64,000 nucleotides of DNA from Psychrobacillus sp044762745 (GTDB taxonomy: Bacteria > Bacillota > Bacilli > Bacillales_A > Planococcaceae), in NCBI RefSeq assembly GCF_044762745.1, contig NZ_JBIWEX010000001.1:186001-250000 (forward strand), in the 5' to 3' direction. The notes below the pieces were generated by a model that made no database searches, was not told the DNA's origin, and saw only the letters and a program-made list of their open reading frames with translations. The translations under genes were made by a program, and so were the position numbers. This document shows positions 54,771 to 63,481 of this stretch, piece by piece (position 1 is the first letter of the stretch; each line of letters begins with the position of its first letter).

Positions 54771-55745
54771 TTAAGACACTACGATTTTATTGAACTCTTC
54801 AATTAAAATCGGCACGACTTCAAATAAATCTCCGACAATGCCATAATCTGCGATGGAGAATATATTCGCTTCCGGATCTTTGTTAATAGCTACGATTGTT
54901 TTCGAGTTAGACATTCCTGCAACGTGCTGAATAGCTCCTGAAATACCGCAAGCAATATACAAATCTGGCGTAACCACTTTTCCGGTTTGGCCAATTTGCA
55001 GCGCATAGTCGCAATATCCAGCATCACAAGCTCCCCGGGAAGCGCCAACTGCTCCCCCAAGTGCGTCTGCTAATTGCTGTAACAAGGCAAGACCTTCTTC
55101 GCCTTTTATTCCGCGCCCGCCTGATACGACTACTTTTGCTTCCGATAAATCCACTCCCGTTGCCGCTTTCCGCACCACTTCTTTAATAGTGACACGCAAG
55201 TCGGTCAACTCGACGGTATGTGTGGAAATGTCACCGGAACGTAAAGGATCTAACGGAAGCAGTTCAATATTGTTAGGACGAATCGTCACGAATACCTTTT
55301 CCGTTTTTGCTTGACGTTTTTCAAACGCTTTTCCGGAATAAATTGGTCGCACAAATTGTGCATCTTTACCTTCACCTTCAATACTGGTTACATCAGAGAG
55401 CAAGCCCGCATTTAGGCGTCCTGCAAGTCTTGGCGCTATTTCTTTACCAAGAGATGTATGACCCAGTATAATGCCTTTCGGCTGTTCGGACTCGATGACT
55501 TGAAGCAGCGCTTGTGTGTAAGCTTCTGCAGTCACACGAGAAAATGTCGGGCTTTCCAGTAAAATAGCACGATCCGCCCCATACTGAAACATTTTTTGTG
55601 CATGATCTTGAACACCATTCCCTAAAAGTACCGCAACCACTTCACTACTTGGCTCCCACTGTTTTGCAGCGGCAATCGCTTCGAGCGAAACATTGCGTAA
55701 TTCATTTTCACGATACTCTCCTGCTACGATAATTTTACTCATCAT
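54771..55745 (-). CDS. etfA: Electron transfer flavoprotein alpha subunit (second copy)
   Basis: A 324-residue ETF-alpha (start MMSKIIVAGEY or MSKIIVAGEY after AAGGAG) with VVSGGRGIKGEEGLALLQQL, VGASRGACD, QIGQTGKVVTPDLY and GISGAIQHVAGMSNSKTIVA. It binds FAD and passes electrons from acyl-CoA dehydrogenases. It aligns along its full length with the left copy at 7.7-8.7 kb, but the N-terminal half has diverged, so the duplication is not recent. Confidence 0.95.
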   Translation of the reverse strand: MMSKIIVAGEYRENELRNVSLEAIAAAKQWEPSSEVVAVLLGNGVQDHAQKMFQYGADRAILLESPTFSRVTAEAYTQALLQVIESEQPKGIILGHTSLGKEIAPRLAGRLNAGLLSDVTSIEGEGKDAQFVRPIYSGKAFEKRQAKTEKVFVTIRPNNIELLPLDPLRSGDISTHTVELTDLRVTIKEVVRKAATGVDLSEAKVVVSGGRGIKGEEGLALLQQLADALGGAVGASRGACDAGYCDYALQIGQTGKVVTPDLYIACGISGAIQHVAGMSNSKTIVAINKDPEANIFSIADYGIVGDLFEVVPILIEEFNKIVVS

Positions 55746-55756
55746 TTTTCAGCTCC

Positions 55757-56521
55757 TTATAGTACTTTTGCTTTTGTCCGTAAAATCGTTACCAGTTCTT
55801 GTGCTTGCTCGTTTATCTCGCCCTCTAAAATACGACCCGGCGCTTTGGCACTTGGCAAAAAGATTTCCGTTACTTCCGTCAAACTTTCGATGTCTTCCAT
55901 GTCTAGGTCATCCAATTCCAATGTGTCTAGCGGCTTCTTTTTTGCCTTCATAATTCCAGGTAAGGAAGGGTATCGTGGCTCATTCAAGCCTTGTTGGCAA
56001 GTCACCAACACCGGTAGCGCCACTTCTACAACTTCTTGGTCACCTTCAACGTCTCGTTCAATTGTTGCTATTCCATCGTCAATGGAAAGCTTTGTAATTG
56101 TTGTGACAACGCTAATATTCAGCAGTTCACCAACCAAAGAACCTACTTGTCCCGATCCGCCGTCAATCGCTAGGTTGCCGGCCAAGATGATAGTCGGCTC
56201 TTTGCCCTCCAAATACTTTGCGATAATCGAGGCGGTTGTCCATGCATCCCCTTCTTCTAGATCTTCATCGCTGATGAGCACGCCTTCATCAGCACCCATC
56301 GCCAATGCGGTACGTAGCTGTTTATCCGCGTCTTCATCACCCACTGTTATGACAGTGACGTTGCCCCCATGCTGATCACGTAATAAAATAGCTTCTTCAA
56401 TCGCATATTCATCGTAAGGGTTAATAATGTATTCAGCTCCGTCATCGCGGATTTTCCCTTGTTGAATATCAATTTTCTCTTCAGTATCGAATGTACGCTT
56501 TAGCAAAACAATAATATTCAT
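55757..56521 (-). CDS. etfB: Electron transfer flavoprotein beta subunit (second copy)
   Basis: A 254-residue ETF-beta starting MNIIVLLKRTFDTEEKIDIQ after GAGGAGAG; the longer frame begins within the thiolase end. AGNLAIDGGSGQVGSLVGEL and LPVLVTCQQGLNEPRYPSLP are conserved. It is encoded 11 bp before etfA and pairs with it. Confidence 0.95.
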   Translation of the reverse strand: MNIIVLLKRTFDTEEKIDIQQGKIRDDGAEYIINPYDEYAIEEAILLRDQHGGNVTVITVGDEDADKQLRTALAMGADEGVLISDEDLEEGDAWTTASIIAKYLEGKEPTIILAGNLAIDGGSGQVGSLVGELLNISVVTTITKLSIDDGIATIERDVEGDQEVVEVALPVLVTCQQGLNEPRYPSLPGIMKAKKKPLDTLELDDLDMEDIESLTEVTEIFLPSAKAPGRILEGEINEQAQELVTILRTKAKVL

Positions 56522-56543
56522 AACATTTCTCTCCTCACTATGA

Positions 56544-57737
56544 TTAAACTTGTAAATTTTCAACAATCGTTGTAATGCCTAACCCACCTGCAATGCAGAG
56601 CGTTACGAGTCCATACCGCTCTCCGCGGCGTTCCATCTCATGTAGTAGTTTTGTCATTAAAATAGCTCCACTCGCTCCGATCGGGTGTCCAAGAGCAATT
56701 GCACCGCCATTGACATTGATTTTCTCTAGCGGAACATCCCACTCCTTGATAACAGCCAATGACTGGGCAGCAAAAGCTTCATTCAACTCGATCAACCCGA
56801 TGTCACGGAAAGTCAGCCCTGCCTGTTTGAGCGCTTTGAAGGTAGCTGGTACCGGTCCGATGCCCATAAGTTCCGGCGATACACCCGCCGCAGCTTGTGC
56901 AATAATGCGTGCTTTCGGTTTGAAGCCGTGTTGTCTAGCCGCCTCTTCTGAAGCAACTATCACTGCAGATGCCCCATCATTTCTCCCACTGCTGTTGCCG
57001 GCTGTGACCGTTCCATCTTTTTTAAAAACGACCTTGAGTTTTGCCAATTGATCTGGTGATGACAAACGCGGATGCTCATCCACATTAAAAATTGTCAGCG
57101 ATTTACGCTCGCTTACTTGAATATCCATGATTTCATCCTTAAATTTTCCGGTACTGATCGCTTCGTGTGTCAATTGCTGGCTACGATAGGCGAACGCATC
57201 CTGCTCTTCTCTGGAAATATTGTATTTCTCCGCTAAGTTTTCGGCGGTATTTCCCATCGTAAACGGGCCGTATTGATCGGCCGGTTGAGAACGGGGCTGA
57301 CTTTCCGTATTAGGATCCAGTAGCAAACCGTTGCCTGCCCCGAAACCGTACCGGGCATTCCGGATATAATAGGGGGCAGTGCTCATACTCTCCACTCCGC
57401 CTGCAATAATAAAATCCGCAAGACCAGTTTGAACTTGCTGCGTCGCATTATTAATTGCCTGAATTCCAGAGCCACACTGGCGGTGTACTGTATAACTAGG
57501 AATTTCGATCGGTAGTTTAGCTCGGAGGGAAGCGACACGTGCCAGATTTGGTGTATCAGTACTTTGCTTTCCTTGACCTAGTATTACTTCATCAATTAAA
57601 CTGGCATCCAAACTGGTTCGGCGAATAATTTCACCGATGACATCAGCCCCTAAATAATCGGCCTCTACAGTCTTTAAAGTTCCTCCTAGTTTTCCGATGG
57701 CAGTACGCACTGAATCGATAATGACAGCTTGTCTCAT
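56544..57737 (-). CDS. Thiolase (acetyl-CoA acyltransferase)
   Basis: A 397-residue thiolase with the nucleophilic Cys in RQCGSGIQAINNATQQV (about residue 89), the base His in NGGAIALGHPIGASG and the second Cys in TLCIAGGLGI. The start ATG overlaps the stop of the hydroxyacyl-CoA dehydrogenase gene (ATGA). It is the third thiolase of the window and cleaves a 3-ketoacyl-CoA. Confidence 0.94.
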   Translation of the reverse strand: MRQAVIIDSVRTAIGKLGGTLKTVEADYLGADVIGEIIRRTSLDASLIDEVILGQGKQSTDTPNLARVASLRAKLPIEIPSYTVHRQCGSGIQAINNATQQVQTGLADFIIAGGVESMSTAPYYIRNARYGFGAGNGLLLDPNTESQPRSQPADQYGPFTMGNTAENLAEKYNISREEQDAFAYRSQQLTHEAISTGKFKDEIMDIQVSERKSLTIFNVDEHPRLSSPDQLAKLKVVFKKDGTVTAGNSSGRNDGASAVIVASEEAARQHGFKPKARIIAQAAAGVSPELMGIGPVPATFKALKQAGLTFRDIGLIELNEAFAAQSLAVIKEWDVPLEKINVNGGAIALGHPIGASGAILMTKLLHEMERRGERYGLVTLCIAGGLGITTIVENLQV

Positions 57738-58594
57738 ACATGTACCCCTTCCTTGCTATAGTCATAAAATCCTTGCCCTGATTTTCTACCTAACCTACCT
57801 GACTTCACATATTTAATGAGCAGCGGGCAAGGACGGTATTTCTCTCCGAGCGTTTCATATAAATACTCCATATTGCGAAGACGGGAATCGAGTCCTACCA
57901 AATCGGCCAACTCAAGGGGACCCATCGGATGATTTAAGCCAAGCTTCAAAGCCTTATCGATATCTTCTGCTGAGGCTACTCCTTCCATAAGCATATTCAT
58001 CGCCTCATTTCCAATTAGGCAATTCATCCGGCTTGTTACAAAACCGGGGAATTCATTTACTTCAATCGCTTCTTTGTTCATCTGCAACGCCACAGCTTTG
58101 ACGATCTCATATGTTTCATCAGATGTATCCAACCCTCTTACAATCTCTACAAGCTTCATGCGAGGTACAGGATTGAAAAAGTGCATCGCAATCGTCTGAT
58201 TAGCACGCTTGGTCCGTGCTCCGATTTCCGTCGGGCTCATTGTAGAGGTGTTAGTAGCTAGAACTGTATGTACTGGGCAAATTTCATCCAGTTTCTGAAA
58301 GACATCAATTTTTAAAGCAATATCCTCCAATACGGCCTCGATAACCAAATCGGCATCTTTACCAGCAACTTTAAAATCCGTTGTCACAGAGATGCGCTTA
58401 AGTAATTGTCGATCTTCCTCTTTTGCATAGCCTTTTTGAATCGACTTTTCCAAATCGGCTTCCATTTGCTTCATGGCATTCTCCAAAGAGCTTTCTTGAA
58501 TATCATGCAGCGTGACATCAAATTGACGAAGGGCGGCTGTATAAGCAATGCCTCGTCCCATAACCCCTGCGCCGATAACACTAATTTTTTTCAT
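57734..58594 (-). CDS. 3-hydroxyacyl-CoA dehydrogenase
   Basis: A 286-residue enzyme with the Rossmann motif GAGVMGRGIAYTAAL, catalytic His in AMHFFNPVPRMKLVEI, and the C-terminal NEFPGFVTSRMNCLIGNEAM. ATG after GGGGGAGAA. It is a very close paralogue of the shorter enzyme at 6.9-7.7 kb, sharing long identical stretches such as RLRNMEYLYETLGEKYRPCP. A 280-base leader separates it from its predicted sigma-54 promoter. Confidence 0.95.
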   Translation of the reverse strand: MKKISVIGAGVMGRGIAYTAALRQFDVTLHDIQESSLENAMKQMEADLEKSIQKGYAKEEDRQLLKRISVTTDFKVAGKDADLVIEAVLEDIALKIDVFQKLDEICPVHTVLATNTSTMSPTEIGARTKRANQTIAMHFFNPVPRMKLVEIVRGLDTSDETYEIVKAVALQMNKEAIEVNEFPGFVTSRMNCLIGNEAMNMLMEGVASAEDIDKALKLGLNHPMGPLELADLVGLDSRLRNMEYLYETLGEKYRPCPLLIKYVKSGRLGRKSGQGFYDYSKEGVHV

Positions 58595-58880
58595 AATGGC
58601 TTCTCCCCCGTTTTCGAATATAAAAATGTTCTTTAAAATTGAAATACAAATTGTTTCAAACCTAGAAACAACGTTTCACTTTGAAACACGAAACATTTAT
58701 TGTCCTTGAAAATGCGGAACCCGCTTTACTGCCTACATCAATAATCTAGACGGCACAACTTTTGATACAAGCCCTATCTGCTCCGCCACCTGGAATAACA
58801 ACAATGATGGCAAGATTGCTGTCTTTTTCAACTAAAAGATTTTTGAAAGCTATACATTTCCTCCTTTCCATTTGCAATAT
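58595..58880 (-). other. Leader region with GTTTC/GAAAC repeats
   Basis: No gene is seen. At 58653-58694 two imperfect palindromes, GTTTC-N7-GAAAC and GTTTC-N5-GAAAC, are followed by a further GAAAC. They may be binding sites of an activator or repressor; the same spaced motif occurs once at 38946-38961 upstream of another sigma-54 promoter. Confidence 0.45.
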
Positions 58881-58884
58881 GCAG

Positions 58885-58901
58885 AGCAAATTTCATGCCA
58901 A
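58885..58901 (-). promoter_or_regulatory. Sigma-54 (-24/-12) promoter inside the 3' end of the riboflavin kinase gene
   Basis: The minus strand reads TTGGCATGAAATTTGCT, GG and GC 12 apart. The start near 58874 lies just after the kinase stop codon and would serve the hydroxyacyl-CoA dehydrogenase-thiolase-etfBA-ALDH operon. Confidence 0.78.
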
Positions 58902-59618
58902 TGCTTTGTCGCGGACATTGTACAAAAAGTGCTCCAGCTGCTCGGATAACCCTTTCGATCCAAATTTCACCTTTTTGTCTTCCGGAAAATAGAAGGTTAC
59001 CCAGTCTAAAAAATGCAATATCGATTCACGCCGTTTTACAATATTGATCACTTGATGATTGGCAAACCATTTGTCAACCGTGTTATAAATGCCACGGTTG
59101 ACCCCGTAGGTTTCATCACAAAACCGTGCAAAATCCAAGTCCGGCATATGAATAACCTGTTCATGCTTCTTACTACGAGTAGAAGCAGGGTTATGCTCCA
59201 GCCATTTTTTTTTATTCTCCACTCCATCTAGGTACCCCTTGGCAGCTATGCAGTCTTTGTTTAACTGTTGAATCATGGACTCAATCGAGTCAAACTTCTG
59301 TTCATTCCGTATAAACCTGCAGACTACCACTTCCAATGTTTCATCATAAATTGATTTGTGAAAATCAAAAATATAAACCTCAAACGTTTTTTCACGTTGT
59401 TCATTTTCGAATGTAGGTTTAACTCCAACGTTCATAACACCCATAAATCGCTGTCTGTTGTAATAGACAAACACACTATATACCCCGTTAAGCGTGGGAA
59501 TATTTGTCTTTGATTCGAGTGACAAATTTGCTGTTGGAAAGCCCAATGTCCTTCCTAATTGATTGCCCTTGACCACTGTTCCCTTCAAAGTTGCCTGAAT
59601 ATCTGATAAATACTCCAT
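58893..59618 (-). CDS. ribR: Riboflavin kinase with C-terminal extra domain (RibR-like)
   Basis: A 241-residue protein starting MEYLSDIQATLKG directly after a perfect AGGAGGT. The first 140 residues are a riboflavin kinase domain: GTVVKGNQLGRTLGFPTANL, NGVYSVFVYYNRQRFMGVMN, VKPTFENEQREKTFEVYIFD and FIRNEQKFDSIE. There is no FAD-synthetase domain, unlike the bifunctional RibF. The last 90 residues (HMPDLDFARFCDETYGVNRG onward) form a separate domain. This layout is that of Bacillus RibR, a monofunctional kinase whose C-terminal part binds the FMN riboswitch. It makes FMN, needed by the flavoenzymes encoded here. The RNA-binding role is inferred from the layout. Confidence 0.82.
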   Translation of the reverse strand: MEYLSDIQATLKGTVVKGNQLGRTLGFPTANLSLESKTNIPTLNGVYSVFVYYNRQRFMGVMNVGVKPTFENEQREKTFEVYIFDFHKSIYDETLEVVVCRFIRNEQKFDSIESMIQQLNKDCIAAKGYLDGVENKKKWLEHNPASTRSKKHEQVIHMPDLDFARFCDETYGVNRGIYNTVDKWFANHQVINIVKRRESILHFLDWVTFYFPEDKKVKFGSKGLSEQLEHFLYNVRDKALA

Positions 59619-59670
59619 GAAATACCTCCTAGTATCGTTTCTTGTGGTTAAAATCCCTTGCCTTAACATA

Positions 59671-59688
59671 AGCAACTTTCATACCAAA
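59671..59688 (-). promoter_or_regulatory. Sigma-54 (-24/-12) promoter of the riboflavin kinase gene
   Basis: The minus strand reads TTTGGTATGAAAGTTGCT, GG and GC 12 apart. The start near 59660 is about 42 bases before the ATG. The same 275-bp gap also holds the divergent upstream region of rpoN. Confidence 0.8.
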
Positions 59689-59893
59689 TTCATCTTAAAC
59701 TATTAATATATTGAAAATTCTGTAGATTATTTTTATTGTGAGTAGTAAGATTATTTTTACAAGAGTTCTCACATCACGAATTTTGCATATTGTTGATAGT
59801 GGGAGAAATTAGTTATAACTCTTTGCACATACTCTTATGCGTTCAAGATTATTGAGGATCAAACATTCAATAAAGAAATGGGGAAGTGAAAAA

Positions 59894-61267
59894 ATGAACT
59901 TAAATATGCAGGTTACAACCCAGTTAACACAAACGCTCACGATCGATCTGATTCAGCATCTTGAAATTTTACAGTTTTCGGATTACGAATTAGAAAAACA
60001 TATTTATGAGAAATCAATTGAGAATCCGCTTTTAAATGTGATAGAACCCGAGTTGAAGCATATGAAAAATATCGTTGACCTCTCGACCATTCAAAGAAAT
60101 AATCCAACAATGGCAAAAAATCCGGACCCACACTTTGACAGGATCCAAACCGCCCTGCCTCAAAAAGAGCCAATCGAGAAGTATTTGCTTGAACAAATTC
60201 CTTTGGATAAAAACTTATCTAAAACGGAAATCAGAATAGTAAAATATCTAATCCATCATTTAGATGAGCGATATTTTTTATGTGAGGATATTTTCGAGAT
60301 TGCAAACCAATTAAACGAAGAGGTCGAGCTAGTGGAACTAATGCTAGGCTTGCTTCAAACATTTGAACCATTTGGTGTCGGGGCACGAAATTTACAGGAG
60401 TATTTATTAATCCAGATAGACAACGATGTAAATGCCCTACCACTAGCAGGCACTTTTGTTAAGCATAATCTATCTGAAGTGGCTGATTTATCTATTAAAC
60501 TTTTGAGCAGAACCTATAAAGCTTCAATCCGAGAGGTTAAAGAAACGATATATTATATACGCAGCCTAAATCCACCTTCGATTAACGAACCGTCAGTAGG
60601 GACGAGTTATATCATTCCAGATGTGTATGTAAAAAACGTATATAATGAATGGATTATAGAATTAAATACACACTCCCGCCCCCAGATTGAAATCAATGAG
60701 GTTTATGTGGATTTATTAAAGACAAACCCAGATTATAAAAATTACTATCAAAATTGTTTAAAGGACATAATGTTACTAATTCAGGGAATTGAACAAAGGG
60801 ATAAAACAATCTATAGATTAACTCGTTTATTGCTCGAATTGCAACCAAGTTTTTTCAAACACGGAATGAGAGCGCTTACACCCATGCGATTAAAAGATGT
60901 AGCAGATGCTCTCGAATTACACGAATCTACTGTTAGCCGGGCCGTTCGAGGAAAGTATATACATACACCTATCGGTATCTTTTCATTTCGGTCTTTGTTC
61001 ACAAAAGGTCTTACAAATAGCTTTGGAAAAACAGATTCTGTTTCTCAAATAAAACAGCGCATACAGGAAATGGTGGCTAAAGAAATTAAGGATTCCCCAT
61101 TATCCGACCAACAATTAACTGAAGAATTACTCAGGAAAGGTGTTCAAATATCGAGAAGAACTGTTACTAAGTATAGAAAAGAATTAAATATCCCTAATTC
61201 TAATAAACGAGTTCTCTATCAACTGGACCAAAATTCATCTAAAAGATCAAAAACTAAAAATTACTAG
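59894..61267 (+). CDS. rpoN: RNA polymerase sigma-54 factor
   Basis: A 457-residue sigma-54. Region I is the glutamine/leucine-rich activator-interacting start (MQVTTQLTQTLTIDLIQHLE, about residues 4-23). The core-binding region includes YIRSLNPPSINEPSVGTSYI, the helix-turn-helix LKDVADALELHESTVSRAVR and the RpoN box ISRRTVTKYRKELNI near the C-terminus. ATG after GGGGAAGTG; 19 earlier in-frame codons have no ribosome site. It is the only long plus-strand gene in the right half and diverges from the riboflavin kinase gene. Bacillus normally has one (sigL) elsewhere, so this may be an extra copy. Confidence 0.95.
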   Translation: MNLNMQVTTQLTQTLTIDLIQHLEILQFSDYELEKHIYEKSIENPLLNVIEPELKHMKNIVDLSTIQRNNPTMAKNPDPHFDRIQTALPQKEPIEKYLLEQIPLDKNLSKTEIRIVKYLIHHLDERYFLCEDIFEIANQLNEEVELVELMLGLLQTFEPFGVGARNLQEYLLIQIDNDVNALPLAGTFVKHNLSEVADLSIKLLSRTYKASIREVKETIYYIRSLNPPSINEPSVGTSYIIPDVYVKNVYNEWIIELNTHSRPQIEINEVYVDLLKTNPDYKNYYQNCLKDIMLLIQGIEQRDKTIYRLTRLLLELQPSFFKHGMRALTPMRLKDVADALELHESTVSRAVRGKYIHTPIGIFSFRSLFTKGLTNSFGKTDSVSQIKQRIQEMVAKEIKDSPLSDQQLTEELLRKGVQISRRTVTKYRKELNIPNSNKRVLYQLDQNSSKRSKTKNY

Positions 61268-62039
61268 ACAGAACAATGTACCATTCGATATACGCATACC
61301 AAGTCTTCTTTTAATCCACAATAGAATTTTATAACATGCTTGGCGTATCTGCTAATGCGAAATATCTCCACCACTCCATCTGATATTGACCGAATTTCTT
61401 TATCCGATATTCCATGGGAAATTTATTCACACAGCGTTTAATGCGAAATAATCCTGCTGTGCTGTTGTTATAATATCTATACTTTTTGTCATAAGAGCCA
61501 AGCTGACGAAAATTTCCTTAGCAGAAAAAGAAAAATAGAGGTTTTCATGAGGGTAAATATAAGAATAATTAGTTCCAATAAAACGATGAAAGAAATGTCA
61601 AATACAGAAAATAATGTCCTGATTGGGGATCAGATTCTGGTGGAGGAACTCCCTTTCCAATTCTGGTACCAGAATGGTATATGCCCTTGGAGGAAGATCA
61701 TTGTTTTGGATTTCTGCGACTGCGAGACGGATCTATACTGAATCAATGGTCCATCCATGAAAAATATTATTTTAAAGCGACTCCATTCCAATCCTTGATT
61801 TAGTTCGATTTATGCTCTAGCCGTTGCTATGTATGATCCCCATCTAGTCTCGTGGTAAACGCCTATGCACCCCGAGTATTTGTGGAGAGTGGGAAAGAAG
61901 GTTTCCACTGCCTCTTGATTTCTTAGTTTTTTCCAATAATACAGGAAGAATCCTTCAAGCATATCTACTTAACATGATACCAGTGATCATGTTCATCGAA
62001 GAAAATACTTTTCATTATTTCTTTTCCATTTATAAAAAC
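61268..62039. other. Intergenic region with a frameshifted fragment
   Basis: On the plus strand, 61547-61741 starts as MRVNIRIISSNKTMKEMS and ends near LVEELPFQFWYQ. In the next frame the protein-like text LVPEWYMPLEEDHCFGFLRL continues to FKATPFQSLI and a stop near 61803. This looks like one small broken gene that I do not recognise. The rest of the stretch has no gene. Confidence 0.4.
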
Positions 62040-62061
62040 ACCACACCCAGCTGGGTGTGGT
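62040..62061 (-). terminator. Terminator of the right tRNA-Arg
   Basis: CCACACCCAGCTGGGTGTGG is a perfect 20-bp palindrome; on the minus strand it is followed by TGTTTTTATA. It lies about 115 bases after the tRNA 3' end. Confidence 0.7.
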
Positions 62062-62174
62062 AGTCTCAAAACTAATATTTCCTTCTCTTTTAAAAAGGAA
62101 TTCTGTGTCAGTGACCGAATCCCTAATTTCTCACAATTCCTTTTATGTCAAGGATTTGAGAACTATAATATTAC

Positions 62175-62248
<74 letters not shown>

Positions 62249-62286
62249 AGTACTCCCCCACCACACAGATAGGAAAGACAAGATTT

Positions 62287-62315
62287 ATTATATAATCATA
62301 CTCGAACAAAGTCAA
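62287..62315 (-). promoter_or_regulatory. Sigma-A promoter of the right tRNA-Arg
   Basis: On the minus strand TTGACT (62310-62315) and TATAAT (62287-62292) are 17 bp apart, an ideal sigma-A promoter, about 40 bases upstream of the tRNA. Confidence 0.85.
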
Positions 62316-62375
62316 CACTTTTTAAAAAAATTTAAATAAAATTATCAATTACACCTTAGCATAACCATACTGAAA

Positions 62376-62870
62376 TCAAAAACATACACTTTCTAGTATC
62401 ACATGCTCCGAAGAGTAAAAGTTTACATGCCATGAATGTTCCACTTTCTCAACAATTGCATAACTTTTCTCTTTACGTCCACGCGGCTTATGTAAGCTAC
62501 CTGGATTGACGAAAAGAATGCCACTCTGTAATTCCGCCCCGAGCAAATGGGAATGTCCAAAGCATACAAGAGTTGCTTGTACTTCTTGCGCTCGATAATT
62601 TAAAGGCATTAGCGTCGTTTTTACATTATGTCTATGACCATGCACGACTAATATTTTTTCATTCCTCAGTTCAACAATTACTTCCTCAGGAAAACCTTCA
62701 TCAAAATCACAGTTTCCTCGAACAATACGTACAGATTTACTTTCGAAATAGGAAGTGGCTAATTCACTATCTCCACAATGAATTACAGCATCTACACCCG
62801 TCCAATGCTCTATCACTCGTTCCGTTGTCTCTGTATCACGATGCGTATCACTAATCACTAATATCTTCAT
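62376..62870 (-). CDS. ysnB: Metallophosphoesterase (YfcE/YsnB family)
   Basis: A 164-residue phosphoesterase with metal motifs SDTHRD (about residues 7-12), VIHCGDSEL, GNCDFD, VVHGHRHNV and CFGHSHLLG. It hydrolyses phosphodiesters or monoesters; the physiological substrate is not firmly known. It lies 8 bp after rdgB, as ysnB follows ysnA in Bacillus. Confidence 0.92.
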   Translation of the reverse strand: MKILVISDTHRDTETTERVIEHWTGVDAVIHCGDSELATSYFESKSVRIVRGNCDFDEGFPEEVIVELRNEKILVVHGHRHNVKTTLMPLNYRAQEVQATLVCFGHSHLLGAELQSGILFVNPGSLHKPRGRKEKSYAIVEKVEHSWHVNFYSSEHVILESVCF

Positions 62871-62878
62871 CGATGTAT

Positions 62879-63481
62879 CTACGCTTTTCCAACTAAATCA
62901 TCTAAATTCGTAGCAAGTAATTGGAGCGCATTTCCGCGATGCGAAATAGCACCTTTTTCTTCCGCTGTTAGTTCCGCCATCATTTTGTTCTCGGCAGGGA
63001 CAAAAAAGATCGGATCGTATCCAAATCCATTCGTTCCTTTTCTTTCTTGCGCAATGTACCCTTCACATGTTCCTCTTACAGTAAATGGTTCGCTTGTCGG
63101 AGAAACTACAGCAATCGCACAAACGAACCTTGCACTTCTTTCGGATTCTTTGACGTCTTTAAGCTCTTCTAGCACTTTATCGATATTTGCCTCGTCACTC
63201 TTCTCTTCCCCCGCATATCTCGCAGAATAGATGCCTGGGCGACCATCTAGTGCGTCGATTTCAAGTCCACTGTCATCTGCAATAACCATTGTTTGCAAAT
63301 GGTTGGCGAGTGCAGTTGCTTTTAGTAATGCGTTTGCTTCAAAAGTTTTTCCCGTTTCTTCAACATCCATATTTTCAGCTACATCATGGAGAGTAAGTAC
63401 CTCGTATCCAAGTGGACCAAATAGTGCTTCAAAATCTTTTGCTTTTCCTCTATTCTTCGTTGCAATAATTATTTTTTTCAT
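62879..63481 (-). CDS. rdgB: Non-canonical purine NTP pyrophosphatase (XTP/dITP)
   Basis: A 200-residue RdgB/HAM1 protein: IATKNRGKAKDFEALF at the start, ADDSGLEIDALDGRPGIYSA with the general-base Asp, GTNGFGYDPIFFVPAENKMM and the end SHRGNALQ. It removes deaminated purine nucleotides (XTP, ITP, dITP) from the pool. The ATG overlaps the rph stop (ATGA). Confidence 0.96.
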   Translation of the reverse strand: MKKIIIATKNRGKAKDFEALFGPLGYEVLTLHDVAENMDVEETGKTFEANALLKATALANHLQTMVIADDSGLEIDALDGRPGIYSARYAGEEKSDEANIDKVLEELKDVKESERSARFVCAIAVVSPTSEPFTVRGTCEGYIAQERKGTNGFGYDPIFFVPAENKMMAELTAEEKGAISHRGNALQLLATNLDDLVGKA

